The position numbers and the translations under genes were made by a program. Below are positions 1-10,750 of a stretch of DNA of 64,000 nt, piece by piece; positions within the stretch are counted from its first letter, which is position 1, and each line of letters begins with the position of its first letter. The DNA lies in the NCBI GenBank assembly GCA_948470475.1, contig OX419338.1:34438455-34502454 (forward strand), written 5' to 3'. This DNA is from Galaxea fascicularis (lineage: Eukaryota; Cnidaria; Anthozoa; Scleractinia; Euphylliidae). The notes beneath the pieces are model-generated. The model was not told where the DNA came from. It saw only the letters and a program-made list of their open reading frames with translations, and made no database searches.

Positions 1-913
1 ATCTGCGAAATCTTTTGTTATGCAAAACTTTAGTCAGGCAGAAGCTGCTTAAAGTTTACCGTCAACTACAACTGCTTGCCAACTACGTCCGTTGATTGCT
101 TTAAATCTGATGAGCTCGTCAATGTAAAGTAAACATATCTATATATATATATTACATGCGCTTCAGTTAACGTATAACCCTCCACTTTTTTTACTTTTAA
201 TCAGGTCTCGGATACTGAAGTAATAAACCAAGAAGTACAATCTACACTTATTACGGAAAACTGAAAATGGAATCGACTCGGCGGCATCATAGCAACGAAT
301 TCAAATTTTGATTTTCATGTTTACCGTATCCGCGTACAAGAAGAAAAAGAGTTTGCTCATCTAAATTCAGATAAATTTGCTCTGAGAAAATATCTTTATA
401 AACGCTAGCTGGCTGTCATGTTTTCGATTCTCCAAGACTCCTTAATTTCCAACAAACTGAGAAACTGGTATGAACTACTGTATCAACATGCATCGTATGG
501 TACACAAGGGGCTGAAAAGATTTTACTTAGGTCTGCTTGCTGACTTTTTATGGAAAGCAAAAACTTCACCTAACCCTGGCGCCCTAAGACGGGCGAGCGA
601 TTTATATATCCTCTGGAGAAAATTGTCCGGTTAATAGAAACTACAGGAGCTGGCTTCACCTATGTCCAGGCAAAAACAGGACACGATTTTCAATAATTAA
701 TAACTCTTTTCAACTAGGTCATAAATGAACTCGCTTACGGGAGAAATGCTCGCATCGCTGGGTCACTCAGTTTACCTTTTTAAAGATTAACTCAGACATA
801 CTGGAATACTGAAACTACCATAGTGTAAACTTTTATCTGATGCCCTGTTCGTGATTTAATTTAACTGATGCCATCGAAGCCACTTAAAAAAATCGATCGG
901 TAAGACTAGTTAC
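1..913. other. Left-edge intronic or intergenic DNA, nothing recognised
   Basis: AT-rich sequence lying downstream (leftward) of the first coding exon at 914-1027, so it is probably intron 1 of that gene. I looked for a second minus-strand exon with an acceptor and an open frame and could not support one. A short TA run is present near 140-152. Confidence 0.4.
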
Positions 914-1027
914 CTTGATGTTTCTTCCTATCGAGTGGTAGCCAATATCGTCTTCTTCAGATCCGCTTTTGAAAACATCAGGCTCCAACTCGTCATGTTT
1001 AGCGAGTAAGCTCAGAGGGTCTTCCAT
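914..1027 (-). CDS. First coding exon of an unidentified leftward gene (partial)
   Basis: On the minus strand an ATG at 1027 in good context (GGCGATGG) opens 38 codons that end exactly at a GT donor (AAG|GTAACT, last exon base 914). The peptide starts MEDPLSLLAKHDELEPDVF and continues with an acidic SGSEEDDIG stretch. It reads like the cytosolic, acidic N terminus of a larger protein. No domain is recognisable and the rest would lie in the left part of the window or beyond its edge. An open frame, a good start context and a matching donor together support a real exon; the product is unknown. Confidence 0.5.
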
Positions 1028-1488
1028 CGCCAATAAACTTGAATGGTTTGCAAACCTTGCGAAGAGACTCGTTTGGGTTACACAGCGCTCAGAACCAAAC
1101 TTACGGACTGTTTAATCCATCCTGACAGATGACGCCTTGAGGGTGGACTGTGATTGGCTATGATTTTGATGAGATTGTTAGCACCAATAATGCAATCCAA
1201 GCCCGTATTGTAGTCAGTTCTTACAAAGCCACCTCGAAACAATGCCTTATTATATTGAGCTTGCATACAAAAGGATGATTCTCGCCCAGGCCAGACGTCT
1301 TAGGTAAACAAACAAATGACTAGGAGTAAATATTGAGGCCATGCAAGGATTAGAAATTTGTACATTGTAAGAAACGCAAATCAGTCAACCCAACTTTTAA
1401 CAAACATGCTCAAGATCACACTCCGTCTACTTTCGTTGCGCTTTTCAGATAGTTGCAGTTATGTATCTCTCCCGGTGTAAATGCTATA

Positions 1489-1660
1489 CAGTCGAATCCC
1501 TCTTAAGCGGCTACCTATTAAATGACCACCATCGGCGGCCATTAATCAAAGTCCCATTGAGGGTTCTTCTATTGTTTGATTCCTCTATTTCGTGGCCGAC
1601 CCTCTTTAAGCGGCCACTGTCCATTTTCCCTAGGGTGACCGCTTAATTGGGGTTGAACTG
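1489..1660. mobile_element. Mariner-like MITE, TA target duplication
   Basis: The 172-bp element begins CAGTCGAATCCCTCTTAAGC and ends with the imperfect inverse GCTTAATTGGGGTTGAACTG. It is flanked on both sides by TA (1487-1488 and 1661-1662), the duplication made by Tc1/mariner transposases. No coding capacity. The inverted ends and TA flank are seen directly; the superfamily is inferred. Confidence 0.7.
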
Positions 1661-2236
1661 TATTTTCTAATTAATTCTGTCGTGCAAGTTTTGATAATAG
1701 AAAAGTGAGTACCTTAACTCCACAATAAAAACAAAGGAACATAAGTTGCATCAACTCGATCCTTCCTTGAATTATTTTAATTGTATTACATCTTAGGGGT
1801 CGAGCGTCAACTATTTTGTTTTTTATCAGACTTCACCTTTCTGTTCAGTTTGCGAAAGCGAAGTTTCTTTGATCACTGATTCCCAGTTACTGTCGTCCGC
1901 TCAACTCTAAACATTTTAATAACTTGTAATCATATTTACACACATTGCGGGTGGTTTTGAAAACAAACTTCAGTTCAAATTCTAACTCACAAGAAGCAAA
2001 CAATCGAGGCAGTTTGAGCACTGTCATCACGAGATTGCGCAAGTCAGTAAGTCATGTCCATATGAGTTGTTAGTTACGGCAGTGGCGAAAGTTGGATCAG
2101 CGCACGCGCAATTCCAGGGATGCGAGCTAAGTTCTTGGTAAGTTCTAAAGGATTTTTTTTAAGGTATTCAGTCACTTATTGCTGCCACTATCCAGATTCC
2201 TCTACATGACCTAACCTGAGTCAGTATAGTAGCGAG

Positions 2237-2361
2237 CGTGGAAAGATTTCCACACGTACAGCCCAATACATTCATTATATATGATTCACTGTCATGCTGT
2301 TTGAGTCGCAAAATGCATGCATAAGTAATGTTGCATGGGGCTGTGTGGAAATCTTTCCACG
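2237..2361. repeat. Hairpin-forming inverted repeat
   Basis: Arms of about 25 bp (CGTGGAAAGATTTCCACAC and its inverse GTGTGGAAATCTTTCCACG) enclose about 70 bp. The inner part of each arm (GGAAAGATTTCC) is itself nearly palindromic. No clear target duplication, so it may be a degenerate small transposon or a simple inverted duplication. Confidence 0.6.
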
Positions 2362-3095
2362 AGCGTGATTTAGCCTGTCACTGCGAAGCGGGAGACATCA
2401 AGGACAAGGGAACGGAGAGGGAGATTGCTCGCAGTGCTCGCAGCGCAAGCCGGTTACATTTTGGGCAAGAGCATAGGATTAGCGTGGAGAAAAAAGTCGA
2501 GAACGGACTAGGGTTGGCCTCTCCCCTAGTCCCTTTGGGTCTGTTTATTTACTTCCTTGATGATCTGTCGGTGAACTATTGGTAATCTGTCGGAGAAATG
2601 CTAGCCGACAGTTCACTGACACTCGACCTCCGGCCAGATTTGCAGTGGAGCTGCTCTTCAATTTCACCAAATCACCGAAAACCAGCTTCTCTTGTTGCTA
2701 ACGTATTCCCTGTATGCGAATTGAGGCTATTACAAGTCATGGATTGCAGTTTACTATGTTGCAACACATTCTTCTCTGAGAAATGCATATGGTGGAGCCA
2801 GTGAATGGTAGAAAGCTAAGCGGGCAACAAAAACAATAACTGATTCAAAAAGAGATCTTAACCATTCAAGCAACAAACACGAGGAAACTTGCACTATGGG
2901 AAGCTTTAGAACATCCGTTGTAGTATTCGTGCGTGAAAAAAGCCTTGCAATTTCAAAGAATATGGTAATTTTGTAGGAGCGAAAAATGGAGTAAAACCAA
3001 GAAAATGGCAAGAAGTATCCAAATATGTCAAACTGAACATCAACAACCTCTGACCCGTCCGGCTAGGTTTCAGTACCTTGGCCGGACTAGGGAGT

Positions 3096-3424
3096 TTAAG
3101 CAACTATGACGGCGACGGCAACGAGAACGTCATTTCAAAATATAACTTCTCTTTTTCAAACTTTTTCGTGATTATTCCGATTTGTTTAACATGCAGTGAA
3201 ATGCTGGCGAGCTGTCCATGGTCTAAAGTACTGTGAACGGTGTAAAAGCAAAGAAAAAGAAAGTTCTCGAGAAAACCTAAAATTTGGTCACTTTACGATG
3301 TTGTTTTGCGAGGACGGTAAAGAAATGTACCAAAATGAAAACGCACGTGCAGAGCGATTGTTTTTGCTGATTAAGCCTATTGTTTTCTGACGTTCTCGTT
3401 CCCGTTGCCGTCCTCGTTGCTTAA
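3096..3424. mobile_element. Foldback element with TTAAGCAAC ends
   Basis: The left end TTAAGCAACTATGACGGCGA and the right end, ending GTCCTCGTTGCTTAA, form inverted repeats of about 36 bp that also share CGGCAACGAGAACGTCA. Total length is 329 bp with no coding potential of its own. The terminal TTAA could be a duplicated target as in piggyBac, but no further flanking duplication is visible. Superfamily unresolved. Confidence 0.65.
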
Positions 3425-4052
3425 CCCCAGTGTGCTGCCCGGCTGATGTGTGCTGCCCGGCACATCAGTCGAAGGTAACGCTGATCGTTTCGAATGGAAA
3501 AGAAATATGGACAAATTGCAATAATTTCAATAGCTCCGATACATATTTAACCAAGAAAAAGTGCGATTAGCAAAACTGGAATTATTGCTGACTAATTCAT
3601 AAACAGAACAATTCTGGGAATTGACTTTTCTCAGAAAACGAGAAACGAAAGAAAAAATTCTGTTTCGTATTTAGTTTACACCAAAGGATGAAGTCAGTGA
3701 GTAATTTAATTAAGTAAACATTCCAGTTGTATCAACGAAAGCGAAAACTTTCCGCAAACACGTGCACGCTGCGGGCATAGCTACTGGACGTGTACTTATC
3801 TCTAACCCTATAGTTCAAGTTTTAGGAAATGAGAAATGTAATCATACTAAAATCGTACATGGTGAAAACCCAGGATTCCTATCTTATCGTATCATATCAT
3901 ATCATGTCATCATACAGTTTCTAAATTATTCTCCTGACTTATTTAAGTCTTCCATCTGCATCAGTTAATTCAGTCTTCCAGTTCTTCCACATTGTAATTC
4001 TGCCTGGCTGGAAAGCCGGGTCCTGCGTTCTTCCAAATTTTAACCAGTGCCT

Positions 4053-4218
4053 CAGGGTTTTCAACTGTTTTGTAAAGTAGCGGACATACTTCTGAAAGTA
4101 CCGGACGTGAATGTTTACAGTAGTAAAAAAAATCGCCGATATTGATCTCAAGTACCGGACGTGGAATGGCAAACGACCGGACGAAACGTCCGGCCTCCGG
4201 CCTCAAATGAAAACCCTG
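4053..4218. mobile_element. Short hAT-like MITE
   Basis: A 166-bp element with ends CAGGGTTTTCA and TGAAAACCCTG, matching the CAGGG...CCCTG form common in hAT elements. The identical hexamer GTGCCT sits directly outside both ends (4047-4052 and 4219-4224). hAT duplications are normally 8 bp, so either two bases have changed or the superfamily call is wrong. Confidence 0.55.
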
Positions 4219-4310
4219 GTGCCTTGATATATTTCTCGGAATCGCCATGCATAAGGGGTGAGACATCATGATAACCGTCTTCGACAGGATTGAGAGCGCC
4301 AGAAGTGATT

Positions 4311-4772
4311 TCAGTTGAAATCGCCATTTATTATTGCAAAGCCTTCACCAACTGCTCTCACTGCTTTGAGAGATTCTCCAAACACTTTTCTGTAGATGAT
4401 GCCATGAACTTGTCCCGGCTCATTCGGCCATTTCCTTTGCAGCTCTTTAAAGGAATTTGTGTCGGTTTGCATTTTGATTACAACATATCCACTTTTACAG
4501 CGAGTACCGTTCGCAGTGCGCCAGTCTCCCTGACCATTACGGCTGTAAATAATGATTCCTCCGTACGTGTGTCGACCCCGCTTATATGTGTCTGACTGGC
4601 AAGACAAGTGAATGGTCGTCACGGTAAAAGTCGGACCATCGCCATCTGAATACACATCGAAAAATGATGTGTCATCATCTGAGGGGCAAATATTGACAGC
4701 CTGTTGTGTAGCCATCAATAAGTATTTTCCGTAGAGAAGTTTACCGCAAGACCACTCCCAATCTCCTTCCAA
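4311..4772 (-). CDS. Hypothetical protein, 153 aa
   Basis: An open frame with an ATG at 4772 and a TGA at 4311. The peptide is rich in Gly, Asp, Thr and Tyr and has scattered cysteines (SCGK, NICPSDDD, LSCQ, TRCKSG). Its composition looks like a real, perhaps beta-rich, protein rather than the reverse of another gene. No signal peptide at this start and no family that I recognise. It could be an isolated exon of a longer gene or a decaying copy; no splice sites could be fixed with confidence. A shorter overlapping plus-strand frame (4290-4595) looks like its shadow. Confidence 0.4.
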   Translation of the reverse strand: MEGDWEWSCGKLLYGKYLLMATQQAVNICPSDDDTSFFDVYSDGDGPTFTVTTIHLSCQSDTYKRGRHTYGGIIIYSRNGQGDWRTANGTRCKSGYVVIKMQTDTNSFKELQRKWPNEPGQVHGIIYRKVFGESLKAVRAVGEGFAIINGDFN

Positions 4773-4936
4773 CTTGCTTATGGTAATACGACTCCCCTCT
4801 AGTAAAAACGACTGCGTGGGAGGCTAGGTAAAATTAGGGAGGGAAGGCAATGTGATTGGCTGCGGATTCGAGAGCAGGTGGCTTCAGTGGGTTGTTGGAT
4901 CCCAGGCTTTCTACGTGCTAAATGTCCAGCGCATGG

Positions 4937-5089
4937 CCTGCGTGGCAGGCGTAACAGAGGAGGGGGTGGGAGAGAGAAAACGAGCCAAATTGAACGAGAT
5001 TGCAGTTTCCCTTCTCCTCCCAGACCCCCGCCGTTTTTCTCTGGTTTTCTCGCTCCCCACCCTCTCCCCTTTTACGCCTGCCACGCAGG
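4937..5089. mobile_element. Foldback element with CCTGCGTGGCAGGCG ends
   Basis: Inverted arms of about 50 bp: CCTGCGTGGCAGGCGTAA at left, TTTTACGCCTGCCACGCAGG at right. The inner arms also pair (GAGGGGGTGGGAGAGAGAAA with the CT-rich right half). Each terminus is itself a short palindrome. It is 153 bp long with no gene content and no clean target duplication. Confidence 0.65.
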
Positions 5090-6105
5090 ATATTCAGCGC
5101 AATGCTTCTTCCCACATAACACGCCGTATATAATCAACGATAGCATTTTAATTGGCTCTACCTTCTCATTTCACTAAGATTTTTTATTTCGGTTTGGGAA
5201 AAAATTCTAACAAAACTGCCAGTAAAAACAATTTTGTATAAGATTATTCACAAGCCCTTAGGGATGGGGGTTCTACTTCCACCTATTATGGAGCGGCGCA
5301 GCTCAAAATCTAAAAACGGCCAAACGAGCAGGCAAGTGTGAAAATTAAAGTTTGGTCAACCAGTCTATCTGTGAGCAGTCACCGAACCAAAATCGTAACT
5401 TTTTTCCTGTAGTGACTTTATTGTAGTATTGTACCGTTAGGACTGGGCACTAGGCCTGTGATCATTCGTTCGGTTGATGCCGCCATGAAAGTGTCATAGA
5501 CTATTAAATTTATGGCCGCCACGTTTGTGTCCTTCTTAAAATTTTCTCGATCATGTTTGACTGCGTGAAGTTATCTGCATCTAGTTGTTTCTTTTTCTTG
5601 TTCGGTTTATCGCCATTGTTTCTGAATCATCTACATGGGAGAAATTTGTTTTACCATACCAGTGCAAACCAATAACAGTGTGGTTCTCAATGAGATTTTC
5701 ACCCGTTGAATGTTAGTACTAGTGTAGGTGTCTCTGGGTTGTTTTCGCCGAGTAACGTCTGGGACTGGCTCCGAGTTTAAGGTTTAATTCTACAGATCAT
5801 GTATTTAGCGAGGAACGCTTTAACCCTCGGAAGAGCTGCTAATACTGCTGTAAACTTGAGTCAGAGTCCAGTAATGAATTAATCGAAGAGTAGTCCAGTG
5901 TCTTAGGTTGCAATGTTTGATAATAGACGCATGTAACTTTTATTACTGGAATCACTTGGAAACAGTTGTTGCGGTTAAAATGAAAGCAGTCCAACAACAC
6001 GTGAAAAACATTTTACATAGTGACCTCACCTCCAGAATAGCAAAGATTGACAGATATGTGAAAACGTGAGAGAAAAAAGTGTGAATCACAAATTCACCAA
6101 GCTTC

Positions 6106-6111
6106 TTTATT
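6106..6111 (-). promoter_or_regulatory. Polyadenylation signal AATAAA for the SLC35F-type gene
   Basis: TTTATT on the plus strand reads AATAAA on the minus strand, about 170 bases beyond the stop codon of the transporter gene. It is the nearest canonical signal downstream of that gene. Confidence 0.5.
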
Positions 6112-6277
6112 GGGCATTTCTACATTTAACGCTCAAGGTAGGTTTTGCTTATTTTAGTGACAAAAGGCTCATGCTAAATTTCTTTGCCGTAAATGCCAAA
6201 AAGAGTAGTAAGTAAACAGTAAGCAGGGAAATGATCGTAACTGTAGATATGCGCTAACACCATGCAACTAGATTAAA

Positions 6278-9147
6278 CTACGGCACACGACGGCAGCAAA
6301 CCACTGCCTGTAAAATTTCTTCCACCTCCCTGGGAAGTAACATGAACAGGAAGCCAATGACGATAGCCAATGCAGCGACTATCTTATAACTGCCAAACTC
6401 CGCGCCACGAAAGATCAAATCTGTCAGAGCATTTATGGGGATGCCGAGAACAGTTCCCAGTGAGATGAACAAGGGATAAGTGAAAGCGATACCAAAGTTG
6501 ATTAAAAAATTAAATATTAGTCCTAAAACTGCATTTCCACAAAGATATTTCCAAGGGATATGCCTCCAGCTGAAGTCTTCGTAGTGTGTATAATGAAATA
6601 TAACAATTATTGGCCACAGAAGGAGAGTGCTGAGTAGGCCGAGACAAGAGAGAAATAGCGAAACTTGGCCCAAAGTAGCGTCCCCCACGATACGTTTGAA
6701 CCAAACCTGCAAGTTAACAGAGATGGAAGGACATTACTCTGAACCTTAACTAATCACAGAGGAAGCGATTGTTAACAAGATGAAAATTGACTTCCAAGCC
6801 AGATCAAGGGATTATCTGAGTCGGAATTCACAAAGATAGGAAGACTCATAAAAAACGTGAAAATTGAACAGAGAAAGAAGCCGAAGCTTCGGCCATGAGT
6901 TAGATTGACACCAAACATAATGGAAGTTTCAGAGAAATTTATAAAACAGGCGAGAGTTCAGTTGTATATTTTGCGGCAAGCGTTATCAAATAGCTGTACA
7001 TAGAGTTTTGTCAAAGTATTTGGCTTTGGCCTCTTTATATGCTTCGTCATAGAGATTGACGCGCGTGAGACGATAAAATATGGCTTCCCATGTTCTCTAC
7101 TCTGATAAAACATCCCATCATAGCGCGCACACAATCGTTTTTAAGTCATAGACCAGTATATTATCAACTGTGCAAAACAAAAACAAAAGAGAAGGCCCGG
7201 CGATCATAACAAGAAATTGGCCCCAACACAATTTACTTGTTAAGAACAAAAGGGATAGAAAAGAAATACTGGGAACGAGAATGATAGTTTGCGTTTGTAT
7301 TGTGCTATACCCTGGAGTACCTGCTGTAATATTTTGGTGACTGAGGCTGGGGTACCGCGCTTCACTTACGGTGCTATTTCAGACTTTACCTTGTACAAAG
7401 CGGCGCCGATAGCTGCACCCACGGACAAAACTACCCCAACAGCATTAGGTCCTTCAAAGCCTTCTGCATAGGCCATCATCACTATACCACCAATACACAA
7501 CACTACTGCTGAAATCTGGAAAATGAAATAAGAAAAGCAGAGCTGTGGGAGCTAGAATAGATGATTCACGAAATTCATTGTCTAGCGTTGTCTTGACCAT
7601 GTTGACAACCCTACACTACGAGACCGGAGATGGACAGGACTCATCATTTATGCCAATTGGGGAGGGGGGGAGAGGGGAGGGGGGAGGAAAGAAAGTTGGG
7701 GAGGAGAGAAATCAAGAAGTGGATTACTGAAAAAATACAGGCATAGGAGAGGTGGGGAGGGAGGGGGGGGGGGGGGTCAAAACCTTTTTTACTGTTTTAT
7801 CGTGAATCTTACCAGATCTTCCCTCTCCCTCCCCAGGCATAAATAATGAAGGCTCCCTTAGGCACTTAACTCTTACCTTGACGATGCCAAGCTTCTCTTG
7901 CAACCAAATCAGGGAGAAGATGTAAACGAAAGCGTTACAGGATGAAAACAGGGCTGTAACGTCAGCGGCTCGGATGACACCGAGTGCTCGAACGTAAGAG
8001 TAGTTTGTCAACATCCAAAGCAAACAAAATGGACCAACGTATTGAAATAACGTCCGGACTTGAAGGCCCCGGTTTCCAAACACTGTTTCACTTTCTCTAA
8101 AAAGAAAGAGAAAAATACTTTTCACGTCTCTCAAGGGTTGATCTCACAAGAAACGAAAAATCTAAGCTGTACTCGGCTTGCTCTGTAGTGAAGATAATGC
8201 AGAGTGAATATTGGGGTTTTGGCAGAGTATCAAAAGTAATCGTTGTTTGTTGGTCTACAAATCACTGCAAAGTAAAACTTTTCAACCAATCAGGAGTGAC
8301 AACAGACAAATTCTTAGTACATGGTTTACACACGATTTCCGGGCTTGGCCCATGGCGATACACATTCTTCTGTCTGGAATTTGGCTTGGGTCATCTAGTT
8401 ATTTACGTTTCATTTGTTATGACTTGTCAGTGTATCGTTTGCTCTGGTTCTGGTTTCACAACCTATTTGAAAACCATTCTGCCGGCTGCACAAAATTGTT
8501 GCCTTCATGTATTTCTGACTTTTACTCACCCCTATCCCCTCCCCGATGAAACAAATTGTACCTTTATAGCTATGAAGGGTTGGCGCAGTGGTGAGACCGC
8601 TCGCCTTCTACCAATGTGTCCCGGGTTCGACGCGTCATAAGTGGGTTGAGTTTGTTGGTTCTTTACTCTGCTCCGAGAGGTTTTCTCCGGGTAATCCGGT
8701 TTTCCCCTCTTTCCAAAAATCAACAATTGATTTGGTTTGATTTGATAATTGTAAAGAATTTAGAATTCTTAACTGTAATGAAATTAGAATTGTAATGCGC
8801 GTGTGAGCATCTCATTATGAAACATGCGCAATAGGAAAAAATTATTGTTGTTATTATTATAATATGAGTTTTCATTTTTTTAAGCCGTTCACACCTGTAA
8901 AATGAACTGATCCTTTTTCCTCTCAGTAAGCTTGGCAAAAAATAGAGTGGAAAGACCACAAGCATCCAAGCAGTGGAGAACCAAGTGATAAAAAAGGGTG
9001 CGTTGAAGTCTGCCGAATACGTGCTTTGAGCAAACTGCGTTGATCCCACCCAGGAAATAGCTATGCCTACCACTATGGCAATGCCAATCAGCATCTTCTT
9101 GGTGTCAATGTGATGTGGGTGGCTTAATCCTTGCTGTATTGTTGGTT
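6278..9147 (-). CDS. Solute carrier family 35 member F3/F4-like transporter
   Basis: Four minus-strand exons join in frame: about 9147-8895, 8096-7877, 7515-7390 and 6706-6278 (stop). Each has an AG acceptor and a GT donor, and phases match (AG|A at the first junction, phase 0 afterwards). The joined part is about 341 aa and hydrophobic throughout, with roughly ten membrane segments of the drug/metabolite transporter fold. Family-typical stretches are SWVGSTQFA, FFITWFSTAW, LLWMLTNYSYVRAL, IGGIVMMAYAEGF, LGQVSLFLSCLG, NFGIAFTYPLFISLG and GFLFMLLP. These resemble human SLC35F3/F4; F3 has been proposed as a thiamine transporter, but substrate cannot be told here. The N-terminal cytosolic region (human proteins are 421-521 aa) was not found, and the 5' edge of the first exon is uncertain (acceptor near 9148 or 9135). 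Confidence 0.85.
7641..7850. repeat. G-rich foldback in an SLC35F intron
   Basis: Left end ATCATTTATGCC followed by GGGGAGG, and right end CCTCCCCAGGCATAAAT, are inverted. Between them are dense G runs at 7663-7686 and 7752-7776, the latter containing about 18 consecutive G. It lies in the intron between the last two but one exons of the transporter gene. Probably a MITE whose purine-rich interior has expanded. Confidence 0.5.
8578..8745 (+). mobile_element. tRNA-derived SINE, degraded copy
   Basis: Begins GGTTGGCGCAGTGGTGAG, which carries a pol III A box (TGGCGCAGTGG). A damaged B box (GGGTTCGACGCG) follows, then the body with TTTGTTGGTTCTTTACTCTG and CTCCGAGAGGTTTTCTCCGG. The same body occurs in inverse orientation near 62.1-62.3 kb. 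It sits in an intron of the transporter gene, antisense to it. The tRNA head is not a functional tRNA gene. Confidence 0.85.
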
Positions 9148-9759
9148 CTTAATAAAAGGGAACAACAGCTAATTGTTAATAGTTCGTTAATCGACATATG
9201 AATAGAGGACAAAACTACTCAAGAGGGCGGGAGGTGGTGAGAGGTACACAGTCACCCCACCCATAGTACTAAGGTCAGAGCAAACAATATTGACTGGTTT
9301 GAGATCAAAGAATCTTCCTTTCTCCGAAAATGGTTTTGGTCCTGGGCTTTACTAGACTTCAGCTACTTCTCCTCTTCTTCAATACTGAGCCCACCTCCTT
9401 CTTAGTAGATCGCGATTCTTGGGCCAGACCACAACATCGGAAAATGCATCCGCTACTCTTTTTGCGAATAGTGGATGGCTTGTTTTACGTCCCACAGGGT
9501 TTATCAACAAGTGTTGTGACACGGGACCTGCGGTTTATCGGCCTTACTTCTTCACAGCAATCTCCAGAAGCGGAAAAGCTGATGTCCAAACTACTGCGCG
9601 GCGAGGTATGGAACAAAATAACAAACTCCACCTCATTCTGAAGGTATCGTGGTCACGCACGTCACGCGAAGCACGTGATGGAAAACTTTCTGTTCTGATT
9701 GAAATTTTACCGCCAGAGAAGACTGTGCCAGATTTGAGCCCTACTGTACCGTTGACTAA
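9148..9759. other. Upstream of the SLC35F-type gene, possible repeat remnant
   Basis: Two overlapping frames on the plus strand (9330-9641 and 9419-9814) have no recognisable product. The minus strand also has fairly open stretches here. This could hold the missing first exon of the transporter gene or an old repeat copy; I could not decide between them. Confidence 0.3.
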
Positions 9760-10323
9760 GGGCCTGTTTACATGGAGGGAGGGTGCCCCGGCTAACCGGG
9801 TTACCGCCGGCTAAGCCAGCTACCTTGGGAGGGCCAACTTCGCATACGTTTATTTGGAAAACGCATTGAAGCGTTAACATGCTTGACAGGGAAACAACCC
9901 ACCTTCTCGGGGCACCCTGTCTACTTCCCGAGGCACTCTTCTAGGAGAGCTATCTTTTTGCCATGTAAACGGTTCGTGCCGGGGCACTCGGTTAGCCGAG
10001 GTGAGAAGACCGTTATATTCAGGGTTATATCCCAAGGCAGCTTTTACAACGTTAACTGCCTCTGGTGGCTACGCTCAAAATTAATAAGAGTGCAAATAAT
10101 AGCCTCAGACAATGGAAAGCAACGAGTGACGGAAAAATTAAAATTTTCCGCCAAAATGTTTCTTTTGTCCGCAATCTTGTTTGTTATGCTTAGCGACAGT
10201 TCAAAAGATAGCCCACTGACTATCCCGCTTAGATGAGTTGCATGTAAAGGCGGGCTACGTTTCAACCCTCTTAGTTGGGTAGCCCGGTTAGCCGGGGCAA
10301 CCTCCCTCCATGCAAACAGGCCC
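9760..10323. mobile_element. PIF/Harbinger-like MITE, TAA target duplication
   Basis: A 564-bp element starts GGGCCTGTTTACATGGAGGG and ends CCCTCCATGCAAACAGGCCC, with inverted ends of about 40 bp that include CCCCGGCTAACCGGG-type blocks. Both flanks carry TAA (9757-9759 and 10324-10326), the TWA target duplication of PIF/Harbinger. Related ends occur in the element at 22188. No transposase, so it is non-autonomous. It lies between the transporter gene and PEX2. Confidence 0.8.
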
Positions 10324-10498
10324 TAAGACTTGTACATTCAGAGACTTTTAAGCTTATTAAAATTTAAAAATACCTGAATATGCCACCTCATCGCCTTTAA
10401 AATCAACATTTCTTGGGCATTCCTGCTCATCACTGGGCGAGTACAGTAACCTTGATTTTTCACTGAATCTGTCGCGTTTGTTTTCGTTTGCATGCATT

Positions 10499-10645
10499 AT
10501 GGACGAACTTGTTTACTATGGTTTGCTCACCGACCAGAATCGTACAAATACACGACGGGCTATCGCCAAAAAGTCAATTCAAAACTGGAATTTCTTCATA
10601 TCAAATAAAGGCATCTTCTACCACGATTGCATAGTCAGACCCTAG
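10499..10645 (+). CDS. Small ORF of 48 aa upstream of PEX2
   Basis: ATG at 10499, TAG at 10643. The peptide begins MDELVYYGLLTDQNRTNTRR and is a plausible soluble sequence, but no family is recognised. It ends 105 bases before the PEX2 start codon, so it could be an upstream ORF in the 5' leader, a pseudogene scrap or chance. Confidence 0.2.
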   Translation: MDELVYYGLLTDQNRTNTRRAIAKKSIQNWNFFISNKGIFYHDCIVRP

Positions 10646-10750
10646 TCACAAGAGAAACTTCTCGTAATGTGATCGAAGATGTGATCAAAGATCAAGCCCT
10701 GTGTGCTCAGCAGGCCCTGGACCCTAGCAGCCAGGCAAGGAAAAATCAAG

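Larger units (their letters stand above)
1028..6100. other. Intergenic region with small repeats and one ORF
   Basis: About 5 kb between the leftward exon and the 3' end of the SLC35F-type gene. It holds a TA-flanked mariner-like element, a hairpin near 2.3 kb, a foldback at 3.1-3.4 kb, a hAT-like element at 4.05 kb, the 153-aa ORF and a foldback at 4.9-5.1 kb. Nothing is recognised from 5.1 to 6.1 kb. Confidence 0.5.

Noticed and set aside
4290..4595. 101-codon plus-strand frame opposite the 153-aa ORF
   Set aside because: Shorter, lower-quality composition and fully overlapping; taken as the antisense shadow.
8188..8640. 150-codon plus-strand open frame
   Set aside because: It crosses an intron of the transporter gene and the SINE on the opposite strand; no domain and no start context.
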